DNA of 64,000 bases, from positions 857,286-921,285 of the forward strand of contig PJRA01000160.1 of NCBI GenBank assembly GCA_016987375.1. The letters run 5' to 3'. A program made the position numbers and the translations under genes. This document shows positions 23,564-33,060 of this stretch, in pieces; position 1 is the first letter of the stretch; every line of letters begins with the position of its first letter. The DNA is from Brachionus koreanus. Lineage: Eukaryota > Rotifera > Eurotatoria > Ploima > Brachionidae. The notes under the pieces are model-generated. The model saw nothing but the letters and a program-made list of their open reading frames with translations, was not told the DNA's origin and ran no database searches.

Positions 23564-23929
23564 ATGATTTTCATGCTAACGATTTTGAGTTTTATAATTT
23601 TATCATTTTGCCAGTTAAATCAAATAGCTTGTGCATACTTCTGCTATTCATGCTCGAAATGTGATCCTGGAACAAATGGTGAAATAATTATTGATTGCTT
23701 TAGTAGCTATTGTTTGATCGGTCAATATTCTGACTCAACAGTATTTCAAGGATGTGGTGAGTTTGGTGTAAATTATGAGTTTGAAAAGCTTAGAATATGC
23801 TTCAATGATTATTGTAATAATAACAATTACACAGAAATATCAATTAATGGATGTGAAGGCTTAAAAAGATTTACAAAAATTTCATTCTTAGCATTTCAAA
23901 TTTTCTTTTTTTTTTTCTATTTAAATTAA
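23564..23929 (+). CDS. Secreted or GPI-anchored Ly6/three-finger-domain protein 1
   Basis: Single-exon gene of 121 residues. Residues 1-24 are a clear signal peptide, followed at once by CYSCSKC, the opening of a Ly6/uPAR-type three-finger fold. Further cysteines lie in DCFSSYC, QGC, ICFNDYCNN (the CN box that closes the fold) and NGC, giving nine cysteines in the mature part. The C-terminus (about 103-121) is strongly hydrophobic, as expected for a GPI-attachment signal. The function is unknown; Ly6 proteins are usually extracellular binding or membrane-microdomain proteins. The closest relative in view is the gene at 25346-25705, sharing the stretch GQYSDST-FQGC. The 5' end forms an inverted repeat with a truncated copy upstream, and hAT-like elements flank the locus. 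Confidence 0.85.
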   Translation: MIFMLTILSFIILSFCQLNQIACAYFCYSCSKCDPGTNGEIIIDCFSSYCLIGQYSDSTVFQGCGEFGVNYEFEKLRICFNDYCNNNNYTEISINGCEGLKRFTKISFLAFQIFFFFFYLN

Positions 23930-24494
23930 TCTTTCTATTAAAATTTTTAGCAAAAATTCTTTTATTTATTGATTTTAAATTTTAAGCTAATCCATTTACA
24001 ATTATATATTTGACAAATTAATTTTTTGATCAAATTAAAGATTTTAAATTCAATGAAAACAGTTTTAGTTCATTTTAATAAGACAATTACGAAGATATAT
24101 ACAATATTTAATATGAAAAGAAAATTTCTCTTACATTCACATATTATTAATTTAAAATACAATAAAAATAAATTAAAGAAGTTGTATTAAATAAAAAAAA
24201 ATAAATAAAATAAAAATTTTATAAAAATTTTTTGAACATTTTTACACTAAAAAACAATTCTTTTACATTAATTAATTTAACCAATTTAAAAAAAAATTCC
24301 ATTCTAACATTTTTTTTAAAGAATCTTCTTTTGTTTAACACTAGAAGCAACAATAAACATTTATTGTGAAAAAATTTTTAAATCCTCGTATCTTTTAAAT
24401 AGATTTTTCAAATTAATATATCTTTTTTGATTTATGGAGATAAAATTTCCTTTAAAAAATGATATAAATTTAGAAAGCATTTAATTTTTAAAAG
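23930..24494. other. Non-coding after Ly6 gene 1
   Basis: AT-rich 3' flank. It contains the solitary piggyBac-like terminus at 24335-24367 and otherwise nothing recognisable. Confidence 0.4.
24335..24367 (+). mobile_element. Solitary piggyBac-like terminus
   Basis: TTAA (24335-24338) is followed by CACTAGAAGCA, the same 11 bases that begin the element at 62513, and then by a hairpin with an 8-bp stem (ACAATAAA, loop CA). No matching right end (tgcttctagtg next to TTAA) was found before the Ly6 gene 2, so this is an end fragment or a deleted copy. Confidence 0.5.
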
Positions 24495-24849
24495 AATTTT
24501 CGACTCATTTATCTTAGTCGAATATTAAAACCGATTTTAAAAATAGTTTTTTTTTTTAACAAAAAAAACTTTTTTAAATTGGTCTTATTGAACCGGACTT
24601 ACAGCCGGCTTTAAGCTTACGGTTTAATCCAAATCAATTAAGGGTTAATATTTATTTTGAATACTAATTGTTCAAGAATTGTAATTACAATTTTGATTTT
24701 TTAGATTTTTAAAGATTAAATTTAAACTTATTTTAGAAATTATTTGAAGTTTTTCGATTATTTTAAAATTAATCGATTTAATATTCGACTAAAATAAATT
24801 AGTCGATTTTCCAATTTTCCCAATAGATTGGAGTCGATTACCAACACTA
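24495..24849. mobile_element. hAT-like non-autonomous element, copy B, inverted and truncated
   Basis: The reverse complement of copy A (22200-22755) aligns here. A stretch of about 80 bp, including the palindrome ttgtaattacaa, is almost identical. The right end gagtcgattaccaacacta, reverse-complemented, is tagtgttggtaatcgac, a good hAT-type terminus that looks more intact than the left end of copy A. About 45 bp of the opposite terminus is missing or unrecognisable, and ~30 bp is deleted after aaattattt. No coding capacity. Confidence 0.75.
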
Positions 24850-25345
24850 AAAATTATTAGCTCTAATACAATACATTTATGCAAATATTCTAAATTAAAA
24901 ATTGAATCTTTTCTAATTTGAAAGAAAAATGAGAAGAAAATAGCAATTCAAAATCACTTTAAAATTTATTTCAGTAAAAATAGCAAATATATCAATAATT
25001 GCTTTTTGTCGTTCAAAGTTTATAAAATTTCGTGTTTTAATATTTTTTATTGCATTTGTAAGAATTTTTTTCAAATAAATAAACTGATTTAAAAATAACT
25101 GCATAAACATCAAAAAACTAAAGGTTGATTTAAAAATTTACTTGACATTTTCTTGATAAAAAATGTTTTTTGATTTTTGTCAAAACAGAAACCCAATTAA
25201 ATCTTTTCGTTAATGTTCCCTTGTTTAAACAATAAGCTTATTACAAAAATAATCACTGTTTACCACTCCTTTATTCGTTTTGAAATAAATTTCAATTTTT
25301 TGTATAAATTGACAATTTTTTTTTAAAAATTAAATTACAATAGCA
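24850..25345. other. Intergenic upstream of Ly6 gene 2
   Basis: AT-rich. It includes a TATAAA at 25313-25318, 33 bp before the ATG. Nothing else is recognisable. Confidence 0.45.
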
Positions 25346-25705
25346 ATGAATTTTAGGCTTCAGATTTTGATTGTATTAATTTCATCATTTTATCTTAGAA
25401 ATAAAGTGAGTGCATTAAACTGCTATTCATGTTCAAATTGTTCTCCTGGAGTAAATAGTGCTACAAATAAATATTGTTTATTAACTGAAGTTTGTATTGT
25501 CGGCCAATATTCTGATTCGACAATTTTTCAAGGATGTGCTGAATACACAGAAGGAATAGGTTCTGAATTCGAAACTTTTCAATTTTGCTTTGTAGACTTT
25601 TGTAACACCAATAATTACACAGCTCTTGAAATAAATAATGGATGCCAAAATTTGATTCAATCAACGATTATTTTATTTTTTTTAACTCTTACTCATTTTG
25701 TTTAA
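25346..25705 (+). CDS. Secreted or GPI-anchored Ly6/three-finger-domain protein 2
   Basis: Single-exon gene of 119 residues and a paralogue of the gene at 23564. It has a signal peptide (1-23), then CYSCSNC, KYCLLTEVC, GQYSDSTIFQGC, QFCFVDFCNTNN and NGC, with nine mature cysteines in the same places as in the first gene. The hydrophobic C-terminal tail fits a GPI signal. The conserved NYT near the CN box is an N-glycosylation sequon in both proteins. The pair arose by local duplication and has diverged strongly outside the cysteines and the GQYSDST block. No partner or ligand can be inferred. Confidence 0.85.
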   Translation: MNFRLQILIVLISSFYLRNKVSALNCYSCSNCSPGVNSATNKYCLLTEVCIVGQYSDSTIFQGCAEYTEGIGSEFETFQFCFVDFCNTNNYTALEINNGCQNLIQSTIILFFLTLTHFV

Positions 25706-26263
25706 ATTGAAAATGAAATCAAATTATTTTTTAATATTTAATTTTAATTCATTTATTAGTTTAATAAAATTTTCAAAAACATTTTTTATTTATTATAGAC
25801 ATTTTGATTTCGGGTAAAATCAAATCTTGTGCACCGTGCTAAAAGATTATAGTAAATGTGAATAATTATTCTTTATTTTTTTTTAAATAAATGATCAAAT
25901 AGGACAAAAAATTTGGTCTGTAATTTATTTATTATTATGAGAAATTTTCACATTTAGTCTTAAAAAAATAGATTGAGATTTTAGAAACTATTTAATAGGT
26001 AAAAACTAGTTGAATAAAAATACTTTTTTGAAAAAGAAATTAATAATGAAGGCAACCTTTTTTAAATAATCTAAGAAAATTTTAAAGACTGAAAAGACAT
26101 ATTTTCTTATTTCATAAATAAATAAGAGCTAAATATAAACAAATTACTTGATATATTTTTGAAAATATCTAAGTGGGAAAATTTCAAATTTATTTTGCAA
26201 TTATTTAAAATTATTTAAAAGTTATATTAAAGGAATCGTTTAAATAATTATCAAAAATAAATA
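25706..26263. other. Intergenic, Ly6 gene 2 to kanadaptin
   Basis: AT-rich with no gene or recognisable repeat. Confidence 0.45.
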
Positions 26264-28183
26264 ATGAATGAATCTGAAAAAAATGAATTAAAAGAAAACA
26301 ATCAAACTGAAAAGGAAGAAAACGAAACAGTTTTCAGTGTGCCTCAAGTCCCGATCGATCCAAATAAGATCCAAATATCAAATAAGGCTTTAAAGCCATT
26401 GTCTGCTTCTCATGTACCAACTCTTCAATATACAAAACCAGAATGGTCGGGTATACCACCTCCTTGTCAAACGGAAAATAGTTTAAATGAAGATGGATAT
26501 TGTGACCACTTTTTTTTGGAAGTGATCAAAAATGGCACCGTAATTGAGAAAATATCACTGTCCAAAGAATTTATCTCATTCGGTCGTTTGGATCTTTGTG
26601 ACGTTTTGTGTGAACATCCGACTCTATCTAGGTTTCATGCCATACTACAATATTCTAATGGCGATCATGCTCAATTTTCACAAGGATTTTATGTCTATGA
26701 TTTAAATAGCACACATGGAACTTATGTTAACAAAACAAAATTGGCTCCTTATCAATACACACCATTGAAATTGAATAGTATTTTGAAATTTGGTCAAAGC
26801 ACACGCTTGTATGTTCTTCACGGACCAAAACCAAAATTTAGCTCAGATGATCTAAATATTAATCTAACTCATGAACAAATGAAAAAACTTAAAGAAAAAT
26901 ATGACAGGATTTCTTTAAAGCTTAAAATTAGAAAAGAAGTTGAAGAAGAAGAAAATGACGAGGAAAGAAAAAAAGAAAATTCGTTTGACTGGGGCATGAA
27001 TGAGAGTGAAAAAGGAGATGAGGATGAATCAAACGCTGAAAATCCATTTGCAATTGATCAAATTGACGAGTCATTTTTTGCATCTGATCCAAAAAAAGCA
27101 TTGAAAAATTTTTTTGATCGAGAAGGAGAAGAACTCGAATATGAAGTTGAAGAAGACGGCCCTGGTAAATACAAATGTCGTATTCGCTTACCTATACATA
27201 ACAATTATGGCGAGGCCATTTATGCTGAATGTGGCCATGATGGACGGAAAAAAGATTGTATAACAGCTTGCGCACTAGAAGCATGTAGGATCCTAAATTC
27301 ACAAGGTGTTCTAAAACAATCTAGAGAAGAATCTGAAAAACGTAAGCGTCAAAAAGACTGGGAATTGAACGATTTCTATGATAGCGATGAAGACACATAT
27401 TTGGATCGGAGTGGGGATATCGAACGCAAGAGATTGAAAAGAATGGCTAAAGCTGGTAAATTGGACATTACACAAAAAACAGTAAATAAAGGTCAAGTGC
27501 ACACTTTTGATTCTTTAAAAGAGGACATTAATTCTTTACTTTTGGAACAAAATGATTTGGAAATTAAGTTAGAAAAATGTAGAAATGTTGTCAAGGCAGT
27601 CATGGATGATGATGTTGACTCATATATTCAATCTTTAAAACAAGGTTATGAGCTTGATACTGTTACTAGAGCTAAGTATCGCAAAAGAATTGTTGAAATT
27701 ACAAATGAAACAATAAAAAAAGAGAGATTGTTAAGTGTTGCAAAACCAGCCGATTTTGATTATACTAAATGGAAAAATGAAGTCTTGGACGGCTTAAAAA
27801 ATAGTAATCAGATGAGAGAAGAAAAAGAAGTAAGAGAAAAAATTAGTAGTGAAGTTTTTAATGATAAAAGCATGAAAGTAAATGATGAAAAAAATTCTGT
27901 ACAAGAGCAAATAAATGAAATAGTTTGTCAAAAAGAAGAAGATTTTGAATTCAAAAATAAGGAGAAAAATAAAAAATTAAGAAATGAGTCTGAAGAGCTT
28001 GAAATAAAAGAAAAGAAGCAAGATATTTCGATCAAACAAAAAAAGCCAAAAACTGAAAAACCGAAAGAAGATAATTTCATATCACCTTATGAGACATTTC
28101 ATAAGGATTACGATATGTGGATGCCGCCTGAAGGTCAAAGTGGTGATGGAAAAACAAAATTAAATGAAAAATTCGGTTATTAA
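26264..28183 (+). CDS. SLC4A1AP: Kanadaptin, FHA-domain nuclear protein
   Basis: Intronless 639-residue protein (the human protein is about 740). An FHA phosphothreonine-binding domain spans about residues 85-190, with readable signatures FGRLDLCDV, HPTLSRFHAIL and DLNSTHGTYVNK. The mid-region DPKKALKNFFDREGEELEYE begins a dsRNA-binding-like fold characteristic of kanadaptin and is followed by DFYDSDEDTYLDRSG. The extreme C-terminus, PPEGQSGDGKTKLNEKFGY, is the family hallmark. Acidic low-complexity and coiled-coil stretches lie between. Kanadaptin is a mainly nuclear protein first found as a binder of the kidney anion exchanger; its core role is probably RNA-related but is not settled. It lies alone between intergenic stretches; the ATG at 26264 precedes a typical charged N-terminus. 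Confidence 0.95.
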   Translation: MNESEKNELKENNQTEKEENETVFSVPQVPIDPNKIQISNKALKPLSASHVPTLQYTKPEWSGIPPPCQTENSLNEDGYCDHFFLEVIKNGTVIEKISLSKEFISFGRLDLCDVLCEHPTLSRFHAILQYSNGDHAQFSQGFYVYDLNSTHGTYVNKTKLAPYQYTPLKLNSILKFGQSTRLYVLHGPKPKFSSDDLNINLTHEQMKKLKEKYDRISLKLKIRKEVEEEENDEERKKENSFDWGMNESEKGDEDESNAENPFAIDQIDESFFASDPKKALKNFFDREGEELEYEVEEDGPGKYKCRIRLPIHNNYGEAIYAECGHDGRKKDCITACALEACRILNSQGVLKQSREESEKRKRQKDWELNDFYDSDEDTYLDRSGDIERKRLKRMAKAGKLDITQKTVNKGQVHTFDSLKEDINSLLLEQNDLEIKLEKCRNVVKAVMDDDVDSYIQSLKQGYELDTVTRAKYRKRIVEITNETIKKERLLSVAKPADFDYTKWKNEVLDGLKNSNQMREEKEVREKISSEVFNDKSMKVNDEKNSVQEQINEIVCQKEEDFEFKNKEKNKKLRNESEELEIKEKKQDISIKQKKPKTEKPKEDNFISPYETFHKDYDMWMPPEGQSGDGKTKLNEKFGY

Positions 28184-28693
28184 AATTTTGAAAAATTAAT
28201 TTAGAATTTATGTAAATAAATTGTTCTTAAATAATTCATTTTCAGCTTAAAGCTAAAAAACTTAAAAATAGCCTATTAAGTTTAAAAATGATTTCTTTTC
28301 CTAGAATAAAAATGAAAAAATAAAAAAATTTAAACAAAAAAATGAACGGGTTTTTTTATAAGTATATTTTCATTCACAAAAAATACTTCTCTGCAAAAAA
28401 AGGCAAAATCACAACAGCGTCTAAAATACCTATTGATTTATACAATTTCATCAATTTCTATTGAATCTAAAACTTTTTAGCTTTCAAATTGTTTTTTCCA
28501 ATTTATTTTAGGATATAAATGAGAATATAATTTTAAATTCGTTTTATTGAATATTATAGAAATGATTATTTTATGAGATTACAATTTAATACTACATCTC
28601 GATGGGTTCAGACAAAAGTATATGCATATGTAAATAAGCCAAACAAAATAAATGAAAAACATGAAAAAATAAACAGAAAAACAAAATTTTATG
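28184..28693. other. Intergenic, kanadaptin 3' flank
   Basis: AT-rich; presumed 3' UTR followed by non-coding sequence up to the target duplication of the hAT element. Confidence 0.45.
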
Positions 28694-28701
28694 GTAAGAG
28701 T

Positions 28702-29361
28702 TAGGGCTGGTAGAACGGTTCCGTGAAAACGGTTTTTGAAAGAACCGGTTCTGTTTTCGAAGCCCTTTTTAAAAACCGGTCTAAAAACCGTTTTTGGAAT
28801 TGATTTTTTGTCTCCAATTTATTAAATTTTTTTCATATAATTTTTCAATAATAAAAAATTTTAAAAATTAACGTAATTTTCCGAATTTAGTGACATGTCT
28901 TTAAAATAGAGTACTCTATTTTAGTGACACGCTGTTATAACATGTTAAAGATTCTTTTGTGACATGTCATTAAATTCGGATGATTACGTTATTTGATTTA
29001 CTTATTAAATTTATAAATTAAAAATACAAATACGATTTTAAAAAATTTATTTAAAATTTTTCAAAAAAAAATCAAAATAAATATGTTCTTTTTATTATAA
29101 ATTTCCTGACCAAGAATTTAAACAAACCAAATTTTTGACCATTTTAGGACTTAAGGAAGTTCTATCAACTTTTATTGTTAAACCAGCTACTGAGAATGTT
29201 TTTTCTGACGGAACACTATTTGGACTAACCAGCATTACTAGAACTTATAATGCATTACATTTAAAAACCATGGTTTTTAATATTAATTTTACAAGTATTA
29301 TGAAAAATTTAAAACCGGATTTAAAACCGGTTCTAATATTCAAACCGGTTTACCAGCCCTA
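28702..29361 (+). mobile_element. hAT element remnant with perfect 8-bp target duplication
   Basis: The 660-bp element begins tagggctggtagaacggtt and its reverse-complemented right end is tagggctggtaaaccggtt, hAT-type inverted repeats matching 17 of 19. It is flanked by identical 8-mers gtaagagt at 28694-28701 and 29362-29369. At 29135-29290, PATENVFSDG followed by RTYNALHLKTMVFNIN matches the C-terminal dimerisation region of hAT transposases (the ERVFS... pattern, with E and FS retained). The catalytic core and N-terminus are missing, so this is an internally deleted, non-autonomous copy. Sub-terminal ends are rich in aaccggtt. Confidence 0.88.
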
Positions 29362-29369
29362 GTAAGAGT

Positions 29370-30240
29370 TTTATGTAAGATTTTTTGATTTTTTTAATGT
29401 TTTAGTTTAGGGTAATAAAATAAAACAACGTGTTTGTAACTGTTAAAATAAGTTTTTATTAATTTTAAAATGAATAAATGAAAGTGGCCACTCTGAACCC
29501 AAAGTTAGCATGAGCTTAATTGAGAGTAAACAAAAAGGAAATTTATACAAGAACAATTAAGAATAAATAAAATAACAACTTGCATGAATTTATATATTAT
29601 TATAAGATGTTTCAAAACAGCAAACATCTAATTTTAACTTAGGTGCGGTTTGTTGTAAGTAGCAAACAACAAACAACTGCTGAAATCAAACAACTAGAGA
29701 TTATACACTAAATTTATATTAGTTAAGCTTGGTATCTCTATTTTTTTGTATATGTGTTTAAGTGTATCTAAAACCCAATGGCAATTTAATTGTCTGTAGG
29801 TACTAGGACACTACATTTTTGTTTTTTAAAAATCCTTGCTCTAAAAAAAAAGCTTTAGCATGAAGCGATCGAGACACTGAAAAAGTCTCAATTTAGACAC
29901 AATCACGCTATATTTTCAACTACATCAATTTTATCATGACTCAATATCACCTTTCAATCACTACACCTTAATTCTAAAAACTTATTCTATCGAATGTCAA
30001 ATAAAGCAAAAAAGTGACAAAAAGATTAAGTATAGATGACAAGTAAAATTTGACGATAAATTCTTTTATTTTATTTAAAATTGCTTAAAAAGCGAATTTA
30101 ATTTTTCCCACTAGTCCTACATTGAAAATTTTAATTGTTTCGTAGACATCTAAAGAAATCAGTTTAGTTTCTCAAGTTTAAAAATAAATGTGTATAAATT
30201 TTATATTTTTTCTATTAAAAAATAAAAAAAAATTACAAGA
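29370..30240. other. Intergenic, hAT element to phospholipase gene
   Basis: AT-rich. The last 50 bp carry a TATAAA at 30193-30198. No gene seen. Confidence 0.45.
30193..30198 (+). promoter_or_regulatory. Possible TATA box of the phospholipase A2 gene
   Basis: TATAAA in the 10-mer tgtataaatt, 48 bp before the ATG at 30241; the same 10-mer lies 33 bp before the ATG of Ly6 gene 2. The implied 5' UTR is very short. Confidence 0.35.
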
Positions 30241-30702
30241 ATGAAATTATTAGAGATTGTAGTCACATTATTTATTTTTTCATTTGGTCAAATAACTTCA
30301 AATCCAATTGATTCAAAAAATTTGATTCAGTTTGGAAATATGATAAAAGAAATAACAGGAAAAAATCCTCTAGCTTTTGATGCTTATGGAAATTATTGTG
30401 GTAAAGGTGGAAGTGGTAATCCTTTGGATGCTATTGACAATTGTTGCAAAATACATGACCAGTGCTATGATAGCTTAAAAAATTGTATACCTCACTTAGC
30501 CACTTACAAATATATTATAAATGACAAAAAAATAACATGTGTAACAAATACGAATAATGAATGCGAATATGGAACGTGTGTTTGTGATAAAAAGGCAGTG
30601 GAATGCTTCAAAAACAATTTAGATTCATACAATGATTGTTTAAATAATGCACTTTTTGGAATTACATGGTTTAAACCAGATGATTGCAAAAACCGTATTT
30701 GA
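30241..30702 (+). CDS. Secreted phospholipase A2
   Basis: Intronless 153-residue protein with an N-terminal signal peptide (about 1-20). The calcium loop YGNYCGKGGSGNP starts at residue 49, and the catalytic site DNCCKIHDQCY carries His72-Asp73, the standard secreted PLA2 dyad. Conserved cysteines continue through ECEYGTCVCDKKAVECF. Such enzymes hydrolyse the sn-2 ester of phospholipids in a calcium-dependent way outside the cell. All residues needed for catalysis are visible. Likely roles in a small invertebrate are digestion or defence, which the sequence does not decide. The family also includes venom members, but nothing here points to that use. Confidence 0.93.
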   Translation: MKLLEIVVTLFIFSFGQITSNPIDSKNLIQFGNMIKEITGKNPLAFDAYGNYCGKGGSGNPLDAIDNCCKIHDQCYDSLKNCIPHLATYKYIINDKKITCVTNTNNECEYGTCVCDKKAVECFKNNLDSYNDCLNNALFGITWFKPDDCKNRI

Positions 30703-31941
30703 AAAAAAATCAAATCAATTTTTATTTACTAAATACAATAAATAAAAAATATTAAAATTTTTTAACAATTTTCTTAAATTTTTTAAATAAAAAAGAAAGG
30801 AGTGCAGCAATGTAGTTTTTAAAATGTGAATAAATAAGAAATTTGTAAAAATAGTAAAAACGAAAATAAAATAAACACATATTTGTCATTTATATGTATT
30901 AATTTGATTAAGTAAAAAATTCAAGGCCTAAGGTTAAAAAAATCAATAAAATAAATCATATAGAGAAGTATAATAAATTCTAGATTTTTTATCAGGACAA
31001 GAACAAAATAAAATTTTTATAATTTTTATTTCAAAAATAAGATATGAATTTTTTATTGCAGTTGGAATATATTATAAAGGAATTTAAGTGAAAAAAATTA
31101 AAAATTTATCAGAAAAAGGCAATTTAATGTTTTGTTCTAATTTTCTCCACTAATTGGCTAAGTCAGATTTGTTAATTTTCCTTTATTAAATTAACAATCT
31201 ATAAAACTTAATTTTGTGTGTAGACAGAGCCTATATGTTGAATACCATCTATTAAGAAAGCTTAAAACACACCATTTTTCATTCAAATAAATCAAATTTT
31301 TTTAAAATAAATGTATTCTTATATTAGTATAGTTATAATAATTAAGTTGTGTAGACAAAAACATATTTTTAATTAATATCTCTGTTATAATTTAATAGAT
31401 TAAAGAATTGAGTAAAATAAAATTTTTAGATTTAGGAAAAAAGAAATTTTTCCATCGCAGCCATCAAAGAGGCCAGCATCAAAATTATTAAAAATGAACT
31501 AATATTTTCAGACATTTTTCACACATCATTTCAAATTAAATTTCAATTAAAATTGATGGCAGCTGTAAAAAAAAAACATTCATTTGAGACCATGTTGTTG
31601 ATTCGAATTTTTATTTATGATTTGAGCCAAAATTTAATTAAGTAAATTGTCTGGATTTTTGGATTATTTTTAATTTATTTTTGGCTAGAACCACACGAAA
31701 TTAGTTTTTATCAAAATTTTGATTAAGAAAAACTTTGAATTCAAAGCTTGTAAAATTAATTACTTAAGTTAAATATTTAAAAAATTGATTATTTTTTTTT
31801 TAGTCATTCATCAGGATTTGTTAAAGAAAAAAATAAAGCTCTAGAAATTTAATTAATAAATTTTATTTTAAATATGTATATACTTTTCTTTATTGGTTTT
31901 CTATATAAAAATCTTGTTTAATTTTTAAAATAATAATAAAA
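30703..31941. other. Intergenic, phospholipase to ankyrin gene
   Basis: AT-rich with no gene seen. TATAAAA at 31904-31910 lies 38 bp before the ankyrin-gene ATG. Confidence 0.45.
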
Positions 31942-33060
31942 ATGGATGTTCATTCTTTATGTAAGTCAGGAGACTTGAACAATCTTCGTATTTGTTGCGA
32001 TAAATTGAAGAAATTATCTAAAAATAATGAATTTTTGTATAAAACAAATTCATATGGTGAATTGGTGCTAGATGTTACTGTTCTCAGTGAAAACTTCGAC
32101 TGTTGTAGATTCCTATTTGAAACGTTTAATGCCAATCCCTTGAAAATAAATGAGCTTGGACACTCAGCTTTTTCTTATTCATTAGAACTAAGCCGACATA
32201 AATTTTTAAAGTATTTTATTGATAATCGAAAAAATTTTTCACCAGCTTTTCCAATTGAAGATTTTTTAACTAAAACACCAGTTAACAAATCAGGAATGTG
32301 TTCATTTTCAGTTGTTCTTGAATCGTCGCATCCGGATTGCGGAAAGACTCTTATTTATTTGATCGAAAGTTGTAATTTGACTTTTCAGCTTAGAAAATCA
32401 CTATTTATTGAAGCAATTAAGATATCAAACATTTTAATAATCGAGTATATTCTGAATATCGAAAATCTAAGACCAGAAGAGAGAAAAGAGCTTTTAAATT
32501 TAAATTTTAATCCTGATTCAAATTTTGCGAAAAAATCACTTTTAAGTGAAGCCATAACAACTCCTTTGATTTATGCAATTGAAAAAGAAGATCGTCAATT
32601 GATTAATTTTTTGCTTTCAGAAGAAGATATTGATGTAAATGGACCTAATATGCCTGTTAATGATACAATGCCATTACACTCTGCAATAAAATTAAATGAT
32701 ATTGAAACAGTAATGCTTCTTTTAGAAAAAGATGCAAAAAAAGATAAAGCTATTGGAGGAGTGCTTGCTGTAGAGTTGGTAATCAAGATTCGTGCTGATC
32801 TTTTGAATAATCTTGAGTCAAAAAAAGCTCAAGAAAATTGGATTATTTTTGAACTTTTGGCCACTTCAACAAAAGATGGACATTTACCTAACAAAATTGG
32901 AATGTGTGCTTTAGACTATGCAGTAAAAAACAAAGTCACGGATGTAGTTAAACATTTTGTTGATCTTAAATGTGATATTTTTAAGAGAAAAAATAAACTG
33001 GGAAAGCCACCAATTGACTATGCGGATTCGGAATATGCTGAATTTCTTAAAAATATTTAG
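31942..33060 (+). CDS. Divergent ankyrin-repeat protein
   Basis: Intronless 372-residue protein without signal peptide or membrane segment. Ankyrin-type helix pairs are spaced by roughly 33 residues, for example DVHSLCKSGDLNNLRICC at the start, TPLIYAIEKEDRQLINFLL and PLHSAIKLNDIETVMLLLEK in the middle, and MCALDYAVKNKVTDVVKHFV near the end. Several repeats deviate from the TPLHxAA consensus, so the count (about six to eight) is approximate. No other domain is attached. It is presumably an intracellular binding scaffold; I do not recognise a specific orthologue. Confidence 0.85.
   Translation: MDVHSLCKSGDLNNLRICCDKLKKLSKNNEFLYKTNSYGELVLDVTVLSENFDCCRFLFETFNANPLKINELGHSAFSYSLELSRHKFLKYFIDNRKNFSPAFPIEDFLTKTPVNKSGMCSFSVVLESSHPDCGKTLIYLIESCNLTFQLRKSLFIEAIKISNILIIEYILNIENLRPEERKELLNLNFNPDSNFAKKSLLSEAITTPLIYAIEKEDRQLINFLLSEEDIDVNGPNMPVNDTMPLHSAIKLNDIETVMLLLEKDAKKDKAIGGVLAVELVIKIRADLLNNLESKKAQENWIIFELLATSTKDGHLPNKIGMCALDYAVKNKVTDVVKHFVDLKCDIFKRKNKLGKPPIDYADSEYAEFLKNI

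Larger units (their letters stand above)
23222..23678. repeat. Imperfect ~190-bp palindrome spanning the 5' end of the Ly6 gene
   Basis: The reverse complement of 23222-23412 aligns with 23479-23678. Matching blocks include tgcttcttttttcgaatttt at the inner end, then aattggtt, then ttttatcattttg-cagttaaatca-atagctt-tgcatac in the signal-peptide region, and ctattcatg just after it. The arms are separated by about 66 bp. The right arm is the promoter, start and first ~38 codons of the Ly6 gene at 23564; the left arm is a mutated copy. Small insertions and substitutions show that the arms have diverged. Confidence 0.85.

Noticed and set aside
24913..25113. 66-codon minus-strand frame between the Ly6 genes
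   Set aside because: No signal peptide or cysteine pattern; Phe/Ile/Asn-rich as expected from AT-rich non-coding DNA.
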